In this document: positions 16,919 to 24,284 of the stretch, piece after piece
How positions within the stretch are numbered: position 1 is the stretch's first letter
Layout: every line of letters begins with the position of its first letter
Origin: Collinsella aerofaciens
GTDB lineage: Bacteria > Actinomycetota > Coriobacteriia > Coriobacteriales > Coriobacteriaceae
Reading direction: 5' to 3'
Assembly: GCF_015558785.1 (NCBI RefSeq)
Contig: NZ_JADMOP010000012.1
Location: 22,008-70,394 of the forward strand
DNA: 48,387 nt
The notes under the pieces: model-generated
Databases searched by the model: none
Seen by the model: the letters and a program-made list of their open reading frames with translations, nothing else
What the model was told of the DNA's origin: nothing
Made by a program: the position numbers and the translations under genes

Positions 16919-18136
16919 ATGATGACGGCGGCACCCAACAATTCAATGCAACTTGAGGGAAAAACGATCCTGCTGGGCATTACCGGCGGGATCGCCGCCT
17001 ATAAGTCGTGCAATATCGTGCGCCTGCTGCAAAAGCGCGGCGCGCGCGTTAAGGTCGTTATGAGCGAGCATGCTACGGAGTTTGTGGGGCCGCTCACCTT
17101 CCGCGCGCTTACGGGCGAGCCGGTCGCTGTGGGCCTGTTCGACGATCCCTCCGACCCTATCCACCACATTTCGCTCGCGCAGGAGCCCGACCTGGTTGTC
17201 GTGGCGCCCGCGACGGCCAATATCATCGCCAAGATGGCCAACGGCGTCGCCGATGACCTTATCTCCACCACGCTGCTTGCCACGCCGCGACCCATCGTGA
17301 TCGCACCCGCTATGAACAACGGCATGTGGAAGGCACCGGCGACGCAGGCCAACATGGCCACGTTGCGCGACCGTGGCGTCCATGTGGTGGGACCCGGCAG
17401 CGGCTACCTTGCCTGCGGCGACGTGGACACGGGGCGCATGAGCGAGCCCGAGGACATCGTCGAAGCCATCTGCGAGGTGCTCAACCCCGCGCCCCAGGAC
17501 CTTGCAGGCAAGCGCATCGTGATCACCGCCGGTCCTACGCACGAGCCGATCGATCCGGTGCGCTTTATCGGCAACCGGTCTTCGGGCAAGATGGGCATCG
17601 CACTGGCAGGGGAGGCCGTACGCCGCGGCGCTGCGGTCACGCTCGTGCTGGGGCCGACGTCACTCGACGTGGGTCGCGGCGTGGAGTGCGTGCGCGTGCA
17701 GACCGCCGCAGAGATGCTGCAGGCGGCGCTGGGTGCCTTTCAGACGGCCGATGCGGCCATTTGTGCAGCCGCCGTCGCCGACTACACCCCCGTATCCCCT
17801 GCGGACCACAAGCTCAAAAAGGCCAACGAACGCTTGGATCGCATCGAACTGGTCGAGACGGTCGATATTTTGGCCGAGCTTTCACGCCAAAAGGGCGAGC
17901 GCCGTGTGATCGGATTTGCAGCCGAGACCGATAACGTCGTGGAGTACGCTAAGCGCAAACTTGCCCGCAAGGGCTGCGATGCGATCATCGCCAACGATGT
18001 CTCGCGCGCCGATTCGGGCTTTGGAACAGACACCAACAAGGCCTGGATTGTGAGCACAGCGGGTACACAGGAACTTCCCGTACTAACAAAACCCCAGCTC
18101 GCAGATACAATTTTAGACTTGCTCAAAAATAATTAA
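16919..18136 (+). CDS. coaBC: Bifunctional phosphopantothenoylcysteine decarboxylase/synthetase
   Basis: This protein joins 4'-phosphopantothenate to cysteine (CoaB) and decarboxylates the product (CoaC) in coenzyme A synthesis. The 405-residue protein has a flavin-dependent CoaC domain with active-site H83 (IHHISLA), substrate motif PAMNNGMW at 130-137 and the catalytic C166 (GYLACGDVDTG). The CoaB half has GPTHEPIDPVR and AAVADYTP. AAGGAAG lies upstream of the first ATG; ATGs at 16922 and 16946 are possible alternatives. It is the last gene of the long forward-strand run. Confidence 0.95.
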   Translation: MMTAAPNNSMQLEGKTILLGITGGIAAYKSCNIVRLLQKRGARVKVVMSEHATEFVGPLTFRALTGEPVAVGLFDDPSDPIHHISLAQEPDLVVVAPATANIIAKMANGVADDLISTTLLATPRPIVIAPAMNNGMWKAPATQANMATLRDRGVHVVGPGSGYLACGDVDTGRMSEPEDIVEAICEVLNPAPQDLAGKRIVITAGPTHEPIDPVRFIGNRSSGKMGIALAGEAVRRGAAVTLVLGPTSLDVGRGVECVRVQTAAEMLQAALGAFQTADAAICAAAVADYTPVSPADHKLKKANERLDRIELVETVDILAELSRQKGERRVIGFAAETDNVVEYAKRKLARKGCDAIIANDVSRADSGFGTDTNKAWIVSTAGTQELPVLTKPQLADTILDLLKNN

Positions 18137-18144
18137 AAAAGTTC

Positions 18145-18174
18145 TTGCACAAGTCCAAAGTTTCGGGTTAATAT
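18145..18174 (+). promoter_or_regulatory. Promoter of tRNA-Pro
   Basis: A TTGCAC -35 box (18145-18150) and TAATAT -10 box (18169-18174) are spaced by 18 bp. The mature tRNA begins 43 nt after the -10 box, so a short 5' leader would be removed. Confidence 0.65.
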
Positions 18175-18216
18175 ACTCCTTGTTGCGAGTGAGAGCAGAG
18201 CAACAAACAAAAGCTT

Positions 18217-18293
<77 letters not shown>

Positions 18294-18302
18294 GAAGTTT
18301 GC

Positions 18303-18333
18303 AGGTCAGGCACCTAGTGCCTGACCTTTTTTT
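18303..18333 (+). terminator. Rho-independent terminator of tRNA-Pro
   Basis: A 9-bp stem (GGTCAGGCA with TGCCTGACC) is followed directly by seven T. Confidence 0.9.
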
Positions 18334-18405
18334 ATTAAGAATCAACGGGGTAAGCAACAAAGAATCAACAGCTTTCTTGATCGATACCTTCGCTCAACAA
18401 AAACC

Positions 18406-18460
18406 TGTACGTCAGCCTCCAAATACGACAATTTTCGACATGTTTGGAGGCTGACGTACA
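18406..18460. repeat. 55-bp palindromic element
   Basis: Perfect 18-bp arms, TGTACGTCAGCCTCCAAA (18406-18423) and its complement (18443-18460), enclose a 19-nt AT-rich loop. There is no T-run, and a good terminator already lies upstream, so it is not needed to end the tRNA transcript. It may be an intergenic repeat or a regulator site for the gene at 18589. Confidence 0.85.
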
Positions 18461-18546
18461 TAAATACGGTACATTCACGTTGCGACAGCGTCCTCCACAT
18501 GTCTGGACTCTCTATGCTTACGCTGGATAGACATCGCCAGAACGGG

Positions 18547-18552
18547 TATAGT
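18547..18552 (+). promoter_or_regulatory. Putative -10 box for the 18589 gene
   Basis: TATAGT lies 36 nt before the GTG start. I see no convincing -35 box. If real, it rules out the longer in-frame ATG at 18499 as the start. Confidence 0.4.
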
Positions 18553-18588
18553 ATCGAAAGTTTTGTCGTTTACCAGCGGGGGAGTCCT

Positions 18589-19293
18589 GTGGGCATCAAA
18601 AAGAAGATCAAACAGGAGCTTATCGGCACTTCCGATTACCCGTCGAATAAGATCTTTACGATCTCCAATTTCATTACCTTTACGCGCCTGGTCCTCACGC
18701 TCGTCTTCCTGTACCTGTTTGTGACGGACAACAACCGTGTCGTCGCCATTGTCATCTATGCCATCGCGGCTTCCACCGACTGGATGGACGGCCAGATTGC
18801 CCGCATGACCAAAACGGTCTCGTGGCTCGGCAAGGTTATGGATCCCATCTGCGACCGTGCGCTGTTGTTTACCGGCGTGCTGGGCTTGGTGGTCCGCGGC
18901 GAACTGCCCATCTGGGTCTGCGTGCTCATCATCGGCCGCGATATCTACCTGGGCATCGGTACACTCATCGTGCGCCACTACCACCGTCGTCCCATTGACG
19001 TCGTCTTTCCCGGCAAGATTGCCACCGCGCTGCTCATGACCGGCTTCTCGCTCATGTTGCTTGGCTTTCCCGTCGTGGACGGCTGGCGACTGCTGCCCGC
19101 CGCGTTCACGGCTTTTCCGGGCCTCAACGGCAGCTCGGTGCCCCTCGGCATCTTCTTTGTGTATGGCGGCGTGATCTTCTCCATGCTCACCGCTGTCATC
19201 TATTCCATTAAGGGAGGGGCGGCCATTAAACAGGCCATCGCGCATCCCGAGGACGAGGACACCGACTTTCTCAACCCCGAAATCGAAGACTGA
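18589..19293 (+). CDS. CDP-alcohol phosphatidyltransferase (first paralogue)
   Basis: A 234-residue membrane enzyme with the complete CDP-alcohol phosphotransferase signature DWMDGQIAR...G...D...D, which binds the metal and CDP-diacylglycerol. Several transmembrane helices follow. Enzymes of this group make phosphatidylglycerophosphate, cardiolipin or phosphatidylinositol phosphate; the alcohol cannot be read from sequence. A second paralogue at 39583 has the classic PgsA context. The GTG start is preceded by GGGGGAG and lies downstream of a TATAGT box. The gene precedes the FHA/MerR pair, as pgsA2 lies a few genes upstream of garA in mycobacteria. Confidence 0.87.
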   Translation: MGIKKKIKQELIGTSDYPSNKIFTISNFITFTRLVLTLVFLYLFVTDNNRVVAIVIYAIAASTDWMDGQIARMTKTVSWLGKVMDPICDRALLFTGVLGLVVRGELPIWVCVLIIGRDIYLGIGTLIVRHYHRRPIDVVFPGKIATALLMTGFSLMLLGFPVVDGWRLLPAAFTAFPGLNGSSVPLGIFFVYGGVIFSMLTAVIYSIKGGAAIKQAIAHPEDEDTDFLNPEIED

Positions 19294-19358
19294 TTCATTG
19301 GGGTATGATTACGTACGGTTCATTCTTTGCGGCACGTCCGCGTTAGATAGGGGTTGTC

Positions 19359-19793
19359 ATGGACAACAAGGTTAACAATATGCCTCAGAACGATAAGACC
19401 GCGGACGCTACCTGCGTTTTCCGCGTTCCTTCGAGCGATGTCACCGTTCCCGACCTTATGGCCAACGTGCGCATCACCGCTCCGGTTCTGTCCATCGTCA
19501 AGGGTCCGCAGACCGGAGCTGCCTTTGAGCTCGAGGACGACGTGACCACCATCGGCCGCGATCCCGCGAACGGCATCTTCCTCAACGACATGACCGTCTC
19601 GCGCAGCCACGCACGCATTATTCGTGAGGGCCTGGGCGCCCGTATTGAGGATCTGGGCTCGCTCAATGGTACGTGGGTTGACGGCGCCATCGTCAACGGT
19701 GCTCCGCTGCACGACGGCTCTTCCGTTCAGATCGGTACGTTCACGCTCATCTACCACGAGAGCACGCCGGAGCGCATCGAAACCGGTGAGTAG
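19359..19793 (+). CDS. FHA-domain protein, GarA/OdhI-like
   Basis: A 144-residue protein with a short N-terminal tail and one FHA phosphothreonine-binding domain. The phosphopeptide-binding residues are R67 (GRD), S81 within VSRSH, and N103 (LNGTW). The tail contains DATCVFR, which aligns with the phosphorylated ETTSVFR of GarA; the PknB-site threonine is kept as T18, whereas the neighbouring PknG-site threonine is alanine. GarA and OdhI control the TCA cycle by switching between binding enzymes and binding their own phosphorylated tail. The FtsR-like MerR gene follows 3 nt later, as at Rv1827-Rv1828. Confidence 0.87.
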   Translation: MDNKVNNMPQNDKTADATCVFRVPSSDVTVPDLMANVRITAPVLSIVKGPQTGAAFELEDDVTTIGRDPANGIFLNDMTVSRSHARIIREGLGARIEDLGSLNGTWVDGAIVNGAPLHDGSSVQIGTFTLIYHESTPERIETGE

Positions 19794-19796
19794 GTA

Positions 19797-20681
19797 ATGG
19801 CCGAACGCAACTATCTGAGTATCGGCCAAGTCGTCAACCTTCTTCGAGGCGCATACCCCGATCTATCGAACTCAAAAATTAGATTTCTAGAAGATGAGGG
19901 GCTCATCACCCCTCATCGTACGCCTAAGGGGTATCGCCAGTACTCCAAGGAAGACGTTGATCGTCTCGAGGTCATCCTGCACCTGCAGAAGACCCGCTAT
20001 ATGCCGCTCAACGTCATTAAGCAGCGCTTGGAAAACGCAACGGACCTGTCCACTTTGGCTTACGAGGTGGGTCTTCTGTCCGATGTTCCGCTTAAGACGG
20101 AGCCCAAGGAGACCAAGCAAAAGCTGCATCCCATCGAGACTATTCCCGATATGCTCGGCGTCGAGATTTCGTTTATCCGCTCCCTTGCCGAGAACGATCT
20201 TATCCGCATCATCAAGAGCCCGCAGAACCGAGAGCTCGTCGATGGCCGAGATTTCCCGATTATCCGTTACTGCTCGGAGCTGTCGCGCTTCCACATTGAG
20301 CCGCGCAACCTGCGTCAGTACGTTTCGTCGGCAAATCGCGAGTCTTCGATGTTTGAGCAGGTTCTCGTGAGCATGCTCGGCATGGATACCTCCGATGACG
20401 AGCGCGACGCCAAGCTCGAGCGCGCTTTTAAGAAGCTGCACGACCTCACCGAGGGTGTTCACACCGCGCTCCTTAAGAACCGTGTCTTTGAGTCGCTCAA
20501 CGCCGTGGTCGAGGACGCTGACATCGATGCCCTCGATGAGGAGATCGCGCGTTCCGAATCCACCAAGGCTAAAAGCGATGCGACAAGCGTCCCTGCGGTT
20601 GCCGCGCACGACGAGTCGCTCGTGCAGCCGTCCAAGGTCGTCGTTCCCTCGCATAGCTCGTCTGCTAACACGGGCAAATAA
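19797..20681 (+). CDS. MerR-family transcription regulator, FtsR-like
   Basis: A 294-residue protein with an N-terminal MerR winged-helix domain (LSIGQVVNLL, then LITPHRTPKGYRQYSKEDVDRL, residues about 6-55). The body is longer than in metal-sensing MerR proteins and shows no cysteine sensor, as in the actinobacterial FtsR group (Rv1828), which activates ftsZ. The C-terminal 50 residues are low complexity. Context after an FHA gene supports this assignment. The start has a weak upstream AGTAGGTA and is only 3 nt from the FHA stop, so the two are probably co-translated. Confidence 0.82.
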   Translation: MAERNYLSIGQVVNLLRGAYPDLSNSKIRFLEDEGLITPHRTPKGYRQYSKEDVDRLEVILHLQKTRYMPLNVIKQRLENATDLSTLAYEVGLLSDVPLKTEPKETKQKLHPIETIPDMLGVEISFIRSLAENDLIRIIKSPQNRELVDGRDFPIIRYCSELSRFHIEPRNLRQYVSSANRESSMFEQVLVSMLGMDTSDDERDAKLERAFKKLHDLTEGVHTALLKNRVFESLNAVVEDADIDALDEEIARSESTKAKSDATSVPAVAAHDESLVQPSKVVVPSHSSSANTGK

Positions 20682-20716
20682 CCGCCGTTCACCCGGCAAT
20701 CCATGAAAGGTCACCC

Positions 20717-21247
20717 ATGTACGACTTCGAATCTCATATCGTCGATATCCCCGACTATCCCGAGGCCGGAGTCGTCTTTAAGGACATCACGCCGCTCTTT
20801 GGAAATCCCGAGGCCCTGAAGGCCATGGTGGATGCCTTGGCCGAGCATTTTGCCGACATGGGCATTACCAAGGTCGTAGGACCCGAGGCCCGCGGTTTTA
20901 TGGTGGGCGTGCCCGTGGCCGTCGCCCTGGGTGCCGGCTTTGTTCCCGCACGTAAGCCGGGCAAACTGCCGCGCAAGACGGTAAGCGAGAGCTACGAACT
21001 CGAGTATGGAACGGATTCTATCGAAATCCACGCCGATGCCATCAGCTCTAAAGATACCGTGTTGATTCTGGACGACTTGGTCGCGACGGGCGGAACCGTC
21101 GAGGCAACAGGTAAACTGGTGCGAGATATGGGCGCAAAGCTTGTGGGTTACGGTTGTATCCTTGAGCTTGCGTTTCTCAACCCGCGCAAGAAGCTCACGC
21201 CTTCTAACGAGGACGTTGAGCTCTTTAGCCTGGTAACGGTGGACTAG
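20717..21247 (+). CDS. apt: Adenine phosphoribosyltransferase
   Basis: This salvage enzyme makes AMP from adenine and PRPP. The 176-residue protein has the APT start (IVDIPDYPEAGVVFKDITPL) and the PRPP-binding loop VLILDDLVATGGT at about 114-126. The length is normal. An AAAGGTCA site precedes the ATG 35 nt after the MerR gene. Confidence 0.95.
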   Translation: MYDFESHIVDIPDYPEAGVVFKDITPLFGNPEALKAMVDALAEHFADMGITKVVGPEARGFMVGVPVAVALGAGFVPARKPGKLPRKTVSESYELEYGTDSIEIHADAISSKDTVLILDDLVATGGTVEATGKLVRDMGAKLVGYGCILELAFLNPRKKLTPSNEDVELFSLVTVD

Positions 21248-21279
21248 CCGCTACCCTTAGATACCGGAAAGGAAGCTAC

Positions 21280-22401
21280 ATGCGCACAGCAAACACGCAC
21301 AGAAACATGGCACGCTGCGCTGCTACGGCAACCCTCGCTTGTGTTTTGGGCCTGGGCCTCGTGGCTCCGGCCTACGCCGATACCGCATCCGACCTTGCCG
21401 CTGCCCGTACCAAACTCGAGCAGATTGGCACCCAAACCCAGCAAATTCATGAAGAGCTCTCCGCACAGACGCAGGAGCTTGATCAGACTGCAGGCGAGAT
21501 CACGCAAAAGCAGCAAGAGATTGCCGAGGGCCAGGCAAAGCTTTCGTCCTACGTTGCCGGTGAGTACAAGACCGGCGGTCTGAGTCTCCTTCAAGTTCTG
21601 ACGGGCGTCGATGATCTGGGCGATATGCTCAACCGTCTGTTCTACTACGGCAAGGTTTCCGACAAGCAGGCCCAGACCATTCAGGAGGTCAAGGACCTTA
21701 AGCAGCAGCTCACCGATAAGCAAGCCGAGCAGGAGAAGAACGTCGCCGCGACGCAGAAGAAGGTCGACGAGCTCAATGCCCAGCAGGCTGAGGCCCAGAG
21801 TGTCGTGAACTCCCTGGATTCACAGCTGCAGGCCGAGCTTGCTGCCGAGGCCGAGGCCAACGCCGCGCTTCAGGCTGGCATCAATGCCAGCACCGCCGAA
21901 AAGGCCACGGTGAGCAACGACACCGCCGGTACGACCGAGAACACCAATAATGGTGGCGGCACGACCAATAATGGTGGCAGCAATACGCCTGCGCCCGCTC
22001 CCGCTCCTGCCCCCACGCCGCAGCCCGTGACGCCCGCTCCGGCTCCGACGCCTTCCGCACCGAGCCAGTCCGTTGACGGTGGTACCGTTGTTTCGCGCGC
22101 CTACAGCAAGCTCGGTTATGCTTATTCTTGGGGCGGCATTGGACCGAACAGCTTTGACTGCTCCGGTTTTGTAAGCTACTGCCTCACCGGCCGTTATTGC
22201 CGCCTTGGCACCACGGGCACCTTTATGGGCTGGACCCGCGTGTCCGATCCCCAGCCTGGTGACGTCGTGGTTAACTCTTACCACACAGGCATCTACATTG
22301 GTAACGGCCAGATGATCCATGCTTCCGACTACAAGACGGGCGTCATCATCAGCTCCGTCGCAGCCGGTATGAACAACAACTACATCTTCGTACGCTACTA
22401 A
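21280..22401 (+). CDS. Secreted NlpC/P60 peptidoglycan endopeptidase
   Basis: A 373-residue exported cell-wall hydrolase. A signal peptide occupies about 1-33 (ending APAYAD). A long coiled coil (about 36-195) follows, then a Asn/Gly and Pro/Ala-rich linker, then the C-terminal NlpC/P60 domain with C294 (DCSGF), H335 (SYHTGIY) and H347 (MIHAS) as the catalytic set. The architecture matches RipA/PcsB/CwlO-type hydrolases whose coiled coil is controlled by FtsEX. Such enzymes cleave within the stem peptide during division. A strong terminator ends the transcript at 22463. Confidence 0.92.
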   Translation: MRTANTHRNMARCAATATLACVLGLGLVAPAYADTASDLAAARTKLEQIGTQTQQIHEELSAQTQELDQTAGEITQKQQEIAEGQAKLSSYVAGEYKTGGLSLLQVLTGVDDLGDMLNRLFYYGKVSDKQAQTIQEVKDLKQQLTDKQAEQEKNVAATQKKVDELNAQQAEAQSVVNSLDSQLQAELAAEAEANAALQAGINASTAEKATVSNDTAGTTENTNNGGGTTNNGGSNTPAPAPAPAPTPQPVTPAPAPTPSAPSQSVDGGTVVSRAYSKLGYAYSWGGIGPNSFDCSGFVSYCLTGRYCRLGTTGTFMGWTRVSDPQPGDVVVNSYHTGIYIGNGQMIHASDYKTGVIISSVAAGMNNNYIFVRY

Positions 22402-22424
22402 TTTATTACTGCAGCGAACGAACG

Positions 22425-22463
22425 TGGGCCTTGCGATCTTGAGTCGCGAGGCCCATTCTTTTT
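22425..22463 (+). terminator. Rho-independent terminator after NlpC/P60 gene
   Basis: A 12-bp stem (TGGGCCTTGCGA with TCGCGAGGCCCA, one G:T pair) is followed by TTCTTTTT. Confidence 0.9.
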
Positions 22464-22490
22464 GCCCCTACCGTTTGCCTTAAGATCAGC

Positions 22491-22523
22491 ACGGCTATCT
22501 AGTATTCAAAACTAGATAGCCGT
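22491..22523. promoter_or_regulatory. Perfect 13-bp palindrome upstream of degV, putative operator
   Basis: ACGGCTATCTAGT (22491-22503) and its exact complement (22511-22523) flank a 7-nt spacer. It ends 21 bp before the TATAAT box, so it overlaps the expected -35 position. There is no T-run. A regulator-binding site is more likely than a terminator. Confidence 0.6.
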
Positions 22524-22544
22524 CCAATTGATGAGAAAGACGGC

Positions 22545-22550
22545 TATAAT
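22545..22550 (+). promoter_or_regulatory. -10 box of degV
   Basis: A perfect TATAAT lies 30 nt before the degV start. The -35 region is covered by the palindrome at 22491-22523 and does not match consensus, which fits a regulated promoter. Confidence 0.6.
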
Positions 22551-22579
22551 TGTTGAGGAACAAGTAGAAAGGACCCTCA

Positions 22580-23446
22580 ATGAGCTGGGCGCTTATCTCC
22601 GATTCGAGCTGCAATCTTCGCGATTGGCAGCCAACCGCACCTCATACCACCTTTGCATTTGCACCCCTTAAGATTCGAGTGGGGGAGCGTGAATTTGTTG
22701 ACGACCTGACGCTCAACGTGCACGAGCTCAATTGTGCCGTGCAGGCAGAGTCGAGCGCTTCTTCGAGCGCCTGTCCAAGCGTAGGGGAGTGGACTGAGCT
22801 CTTTAAGCTCGCCGACAAGACGATCTGCATGCCCATCTCCGAGGGCGTCTCTGGAAGCTACAATGCTGCCGCTACGGCACGCGATATGGTACTTGCCGAA
22901 GAGCCCAACCGTCAGATTCACCTGGTCAACTCGCGGGCAGCGGGCGGCAAGATGGACCTGATCTTCTTACTGTTTGATCGTTATCTTGCAAGTAACCCGG
23001 ACGTCTCCTTTGAGGACGCCTGCGCCTATTTCGATAGCTTGGAGCAGAACAGCAAGATCCTCTTTAGTTTGTGCAATTACGAAAACCTTGCAAAGGCCGG
23101 ACGTATCCCTAAGGCGGCCGGCGTTATTGCCAACAAGCTCAATATCCGCATATTGGGCACGGCGAGCGAGGCGGGCAAAATTGAACTCGTTGGGCACACG
23201 CGTGGCGAAAAGAAGATGCTCACCAAGATTGTCGACACCATGGAGGCCGAGGGCTTTACTGGCGGTGAGGTCGTTATCGACCATGTTGAGAATGAGGCGG
23301 GCGCCCAGGCGCTTGCCAGCCGCATTGTGGAGCGCTGGCCAGGCTCCAAGACCATCATCATGCCCTGCAACGGCCTAGATTCTTATTACGCCGAGATGCA
23401 CGGCCTCATCATCGGCTACGGCATGGACGTGGCTTCGGGCCGATAA
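22580..23446 (+). CDS. DegV family fatty-acid-binding protein
   Basis: A 288-residue DegV-type protein. It has the N-terminal DSSCNL element and the GVSGSYNAA ligand-binding loop. Members bind a fatty acid between two domains; FakB proteins hand it to a FakA kinase for phospholipid synthesis. No fakA gene is in the window, so a FakB role is only possible. An AAAGGACC site lies upstream of the ATG. The gene is monocistronic, flanked by a palindrome-containing promoter and a strong terminator. Confidence 0.9.
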   Translation: MSWALISDSSCNLRDWQPTAPHTTFAFAPLKIRVGEREFVDDLTLNVHELNCAVQAESSASSSACPSVGEWTELFKLADKTICMPISEGVSGSYNAAATARDMVLAEEPNRQIHLVNSRAAGGKMDLIFLLFDRYLASNPDVSFEDACAYFDSLEQNSKILFSLCNYENLAKAGRIPKAAGVIANKLNIRILGTASEAGKIELVGHTRGEKKMLTKIVDTMEAEGFTGGEVVIDHVENEAGAQALASRIVERWPGSKTIIMPCNGLDSYYAEMHGLIIGYGMDVASGR

Positions 23447-23465
23447 TGTCCAACTAGACAAACGC

Positions 23466-23510
23466 ACGGGCGGGATAAGGGGCCACTGGCCCCTTATCCC
23501 GCCCGTTTTA
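23466..23510. terminator. Terminator between degV and the DUF1836 gene
   Basis: A 41-bp near-perfect palindrome (arms start ACGGGCGGGATAAGGGGCC) has a tiny loop and is followed by TTTTA on the forward strand. It ends degV. It also sits just after the convergent reverse-strand gene and may serve both. Confidence 0.88.
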
Positions 23511-23518
23511 TACCTCGG

Positions 23519-24130
23519 TTAGCTATTAAACCCATTGAACTTTAGATAGCTCATCAGGTACGCCTTCGAAACGAAGGACGATACTGCACTGCGTACAAGC
23601 AGCGACTCGCGCGTAACCTGATGTGCGGTATCGGGCACGGGAGTCTGCTCGACGGAAAACGCCGCACGAATCGATGCCTCAAGTTGATCGACAACATAAT
23701 CAAAGGCGGTCGGAGCGTCGTAGCTCAAGCGCTGAATATTAAAGAGTGCCTGAACCGCAGCGATGGGCAGCACCTGCTTAAAGATACAAATGGCGATGAG
23801 ACGCGCAATCTGCTCACGGCCATACTGCTTTTTAACCGGCGCGGGAACGAGGCCGACCTTCACGTAGTTATTGATCATCGATGGCGTGATAACGGGCTGC
23901 TCTACGCAAATCGAAAGCGGCTCCATCCAAAGCTCAACATATTCAATAACCTGATCGCGATAGAGCGTTACATTGGGCAGCTGGTCATAGCGTGGCAGGC
24001 TCAAAGCGTTGAGTTTACCCACCATATCGGACTGAATAAATGCATCCGGCAGCACCGTCGGCTGAATATCCTCGGGCTTAATGCTGACCGATGTATCGGA
24101 CATCGGGATAACATGTTTAACATGGTTCAT
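23519..24130 (-). CDS. DUF1836 domain protein
   Basis: A 203-residue protein with a central DUF1836-like region (ITPSMINNYVKVGLVP, then YGREQIARLIAICIFKQVLP). The arrangement of helices resembles a MerR-type winged helix, so it may bind DNA; the family has no established function. I chose the ATG at 24130 because GGAGG lies 6 nt upstream; a 43-residue N-terminal extension runs through a promoter-like region and is rejected. It is transcribed alone, toward degV. Confidence 0.8.
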   Translation of the reverse strand: MNHVKHVIPMSDTSVSIKPEDIQPTVLPDAFIQSDMVGKLNALSLPRYDQLPNVTLYRDQVIEYVELWMEPLSICVEQPVITPSMINNYVKVGLVPAPVKKQYGREQIARLIAICIFKQVLPIAAVQALFNIQRLSYDAPTAFDYVVDQLEASIRAAFSVEQTPVPDTAHQVTRESLLVRSAVSSFVSKAYLMSYLKFNGFNS

Positions 24131-24154
24131 AACAGGCCTCCGTTCGTTTTCTAT

Positions 24155-24176
24155 ATTGTATTCTAGGTTATCTAGT
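24155..24176 (-). promoter_or_regulatory. Putative promoter and regulatory half-site of the DUF1836 gene
   Basis: On the reverse strand a TACAAT -10-like box (24155-24160) is preceded by the sequence ACTAGATAACC (24166-24176). The degV palindrome contains the close match ACTAGATAGCC. The -35 box is weak. Confidence 0.4.
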
Positions 24177-24202
24177 CTTGCATACCACATAGCCGCTAAG
24201 TA

Positions 24203-24244
24203 AAAGTGGTTGGACAGCACATTGAAGCACCGTCCAACCACTTT
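24203..24244 (-). terminator. Terminator of trxB
   Basis: A perfect 13-bp stem (AAAGTGGTTGGAC at 24203-24215 with its complement at 24232-24244) encloses a 16-nt loop. On the reverse strand the stem ends in TTTTA, downstream of trxB. Confidence 0.75.
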
Positions 24245-24284
24245 GTTTAAAGATAGCAACCTTACATAAGATATATTATCGTAC

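Noticed and set aside
23466-23510. Operator for degV or the DUF1836 gene
   Set aside because: It lies at the 3' ends of both genes and is followed by TTTTA, so it fits a terminator.
24131-24259. 43-residue N-terminal extension of the DUF1836 gene
   Set aside because: It crosses the trxB terminator and a promoter-like region; the GGAGG site before 24130 decides the start.
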